Source of the DNA: Oxyruncus cristatus
Taxonomy: Eukaryota; Chordata; Aves; Passeriformes; Cotingidae
Length of the DNA stretch: 64,000 bases
Direction of reading: 5' to 3'
NCBI GenBank assembly: GCA_013399855.1
Contig: VXAY01004102.1
Coordinates: 454,259 to 518,258 of the forward strand
Notes under the pieces: model-generated
What the model was told of the DNA's origin: nothing
What the model saw: the letters and a program-made list of their open reading frames with translations, nothing else
The model's database searches: none
Position numbers and translations under genes: made by a program
In this document: one piece after another, positions 61,291 through 64,000 of the stretch
Layout of the letters: every line of letters starts with the position of its first letter
How positions within the stretch are numbered: position 1 is the stretch's first letter

Positions 61291-64000
61291 GGAGGACAGC
61301 TAAAACTAACAGTGACTGAGGCATATGAAAGCTGAGAGAGTAAACCAAGTGAAAATGACTCAATTTTCTACTGATTCGTTCAGTTAGTTACTGAAAGTAA
61401 TTTTTCCCTTCTGCTATTTAAGGGGTTTCCCTCTGCTAAATATTACCATGGTCACTGTGGCGTAACATTAATTTGTTTATATAACCCCTGAGCTGCACAT
61501 ATAGACCCAGATGTTATTTCAGAAACACTACACTTGGGGAAGATTTTCTAAAACGTGCAGATGAAAACTTCATGGAACAGTTAATTTTTTACCTTAACAC
61601 TAATGGGGCTTCCTTCTGAGAAGGGCACTACACTAACTGAAGAGACAGTTGCTCAGCCCTGCTGATGCTCTGCTCTGGTCCCCCTGAACCTAAAATTAAG
61701 CTTCAGCCTTGTTATGCACTTACGCCTTGTTCCGTTGCACCTCCTCATACCATGCACCAGAAAAAGAAACTGATTGGCTTGGTTTAATTATGGATTTAAT
61801 TAAGATAAACCAAAAGAGACTTGTTGAAGAGCACACTGGGAAGTGCAACACCGTATGTATTTATTGCATTTAGTCCAAATATTAGTTAACTTCCAAACCA
61901 AAAGTCTGCATTTTTCTATAGCTTATTCTGTAGCTTAAAACAGGTGAAAGACCAAACCTCTATGAGTATTTACAGTAGCAATGTAACTTCTTTGTTGCCC
62001 AATGCATCATTTACAAAAACACTCCTTAAATCCCAAAAGGTTATTCAAACATTGGCTATGAGCTGTCCAGAAATTTAACAGCATCTCAGCCCATGTTAAC
62101 TTTTTTTTCTGCAATGAAAAGCAAAATAAAATTCTATAAAAACTCATATCATGATTTAGGCTGTCCTCCATCAAGTGCTTGTTGGTTGAAATTACTAACA
62201 AAAAAGTAAAAATACTCATATATATATTTTAGGCTTAACAGATAGATTGAAAGCCCTGGGGAACTTCACCAGTTCTGTGCAAGTGGAAAGCTGAGGACAC
62301 TTTTCACAACCCAGCAGAGTGTATTCTGACTTCAAGTTGTATTTAAAGAAAAAAGACCTTTTGTACTTCTTGGTTAGAGAAAGGAACAGCTATGAACAAA
62401 GATACTCTTCTGCTTTTGATGCTTCATGTGCTTGCAAAGCTCAGCAGAGACCTTTGAGAAACTGTTCCTTTTTACCACTAAGTTCTTGATCCTGGAAGTA
62501 ACCATTAAGAGTAAATGATGTCCCTTTAATATTTCAGCTTCCCCATTTTGTATACTGGGCACTGAACTACTTTTTGGAAAGTAAAAGTAAAGTCAGGGGC
62601 CTTTCCCCCTCAGAACTTCCTTTTATAGGAGTAACATCAGCAAGATCTCAAAATGCCGTTAAAGCATCTCCTTAACTTTAGGGAGGGAAAGAGGACCAAA
62701 TAGTAGGAAAAGGGTATTTCTATAAGCAGCAATAAGCCAAATACAGTAAAATTTTAGTGTACAGAGTACTGTGACATACACAGTATAAATTAATCTTCAT
62801 TTGGCCTCATGATTTTCTTGGATTTTTGTTTGTGGCTTGTAGTGAAAATTTAACAGCATCTTTACATGCGTATGCCACTGCCACAGTAGATTTAGAGCTC
62901 CTGTAATATTAGCACTCTTGCCAACTTCCCTTACCACCTAATAAGCAAATTTCTAAGAAATACAATTTCCTTAATAATTCCCTTTATATATTGATACAGA
63001 GTCCAGCACTATCACACCACTTTCTCCTCACTGTAGCACTGTGGCAAAATGCAGTGATGCAAATTAGCCAAATTATCTTCAAAGTAAACTAAAATACATT
63101 ACATAAAGCATGGATGTAACAGTCATTAACAGTTTAGCACTTGTCTGGTACCAGATGGATGGTAGAGTTCAAAAAAATTATTTCCCAAGTGCTATTTTAC
63201 TGCGCTGTGAACTTGCACTGAGTCAGGCTGCATATGGTTTTTAACTTCCCATACGCACACAAACGCTTTGTTCTCTTGAATGAAGAGTTAGGTTTCATTC
63301 CTTAAGTGGGAAAATAGATCCTCTTATTTGGTTATTCTACAGTTATTTTATACATTTCTTTGATAGCACTAATGCATGGTTTAGTGCTTAGTCTCTGCTG
63401 CCTTCAGCATCCTGCTGCACTCCACGCAGAGGAGAAGCAGCACTAATTTGTCTTTGAAATTATTATTCCTACACTCTTACATCAAAAACAAGCTCAACAT
63501 TGAGACTGGGGACTTACTGTACAAGCATTTCAGTGAGAATGTCATATCCATGCACTAGGCACTTCTTGCCTGCCTCCTTTTCTGCTTGGAGAAGTGGTGA
63601 AAAGCCACTCTTCCCCTCCAAACTGCAAGTGGGAGCAGGAAGGCCTCACCAGGAAGAGCTGGGTTCCCTCTGCCCTCCCTGAAGCCTGTGTGAGGATCCA
63701 AAACGCCTCAAAAACAGGGTGACAAATACCCCTCTGTTTACTGACACAAACCTCCACTTAGGTTTCTACAAAATATCTTTGCAATGAAGATATTGCAAAT
63801 ATCTTTGCAATAAAATTCAGTAAAATGGCAAAACCCAGAGGACAGAGCTTTGCATCCAGACACAAACAGGCCCAGTTCTTTCCTTGTCCTGCAACAAGTC
63901 AGAGCACTCACTGGAAATAATGTCTGAACCCTCATCCTCAAAGAAAACCAGACAAGGTCTCCCAGTAAGCATGGAGTCAGGGAGGTGGCCTGGGGTTAAC
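61291..64000. other. Intergenic region to the right edge, no gene recognised
   Basis: About 2.7 kb of AT-rich sequence. A minus-strand AATAAA lies at about 61858-61863 (TTTATT on the plus strand), but no coding exon is visible to its right within the window. A 15-bp direct repeat (AAATATCTTTGCAAT) occurs at 63771-63785 and 63797-63811. Confidence 0.5.

Noticed and set aside
61858..61863. Minus-strand AATAAA as the 3' end of TGS1
   Set aside because: A single hexamer in AT-rich DNA is expected by chance, and no coding exon was found to its right.

Overview
The window is vertebrate nuclear DNA, almost certainly from a bird and probably a passerine. The evidence is several CR1 LINE fragments, an avian-type ERVL solo LTR with intact target-site duplication, a tRNA-derived SINE ending in a CR1 tail (the architecture of songbird TguSINE1), generally AT-rich sequence with one sharp CpG island, and protein-coding sequence only as small exons with GT-AG borders.

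The only gene I can support is LYN, the Src-family tyrosine kinase, on the minus strand. Seven consecutive coding exons run from 10821 down to 5518. They encode residues 1-264: the myristoylation/palmitoylation N terminus, the unique region, SH3, SH2, the linker and the start of the kinase domain through the glycine-rich loop. All joins keep frame and have GT-AG borders. The remaining kinase exons lie beyond the left edge. A CpG island at about 32050-32740 with a consensus splice donor at 32274 marks the likely promoter and non-coding exon 1, which makes intron 1 about 21.4 kb. The island carries a perfect octamer (ATTTGCAT) 12 bp from an ETS/PU.1-type motif, plus several GC boxes, which suits a B-cell and myeloid kinase.

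Layout: 1-5517, intron after exon 8 with an old CR1; 5518-10826, LYN coding exons; 10827-32274, intron 1 with CR1 copies, a CA microsatellite and small duplications; about 32050-32740, CpG island, promoter and exon 1; 32740-64000, intergenic sequence upstream of LYN holding a solo LTR (34933-35568), a tRNA-type SINE (about 35908-36036), a 1.2-kb CR1 with decayed reverse-transcriptase sequence (about 42298-43525), a plus-strand CR1 (about 44749-45167), MIR-like ancient SINE relics and a short CR1 3' end near 61190. I could not identify any exon of a second gene in the right half. From vertebrate synteny the next gene beyond the right edge would be expected to be TGS1, but nothing in the window proves it.

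I found no previously undescribed system. The most useful observations are the conserved in-frame alternative donor for the LynA/LynB isoforms, the octamer-ETS pair in the promoter, the precise solo-LTR insertion, and a SINE/LINE tail match visible within the window.
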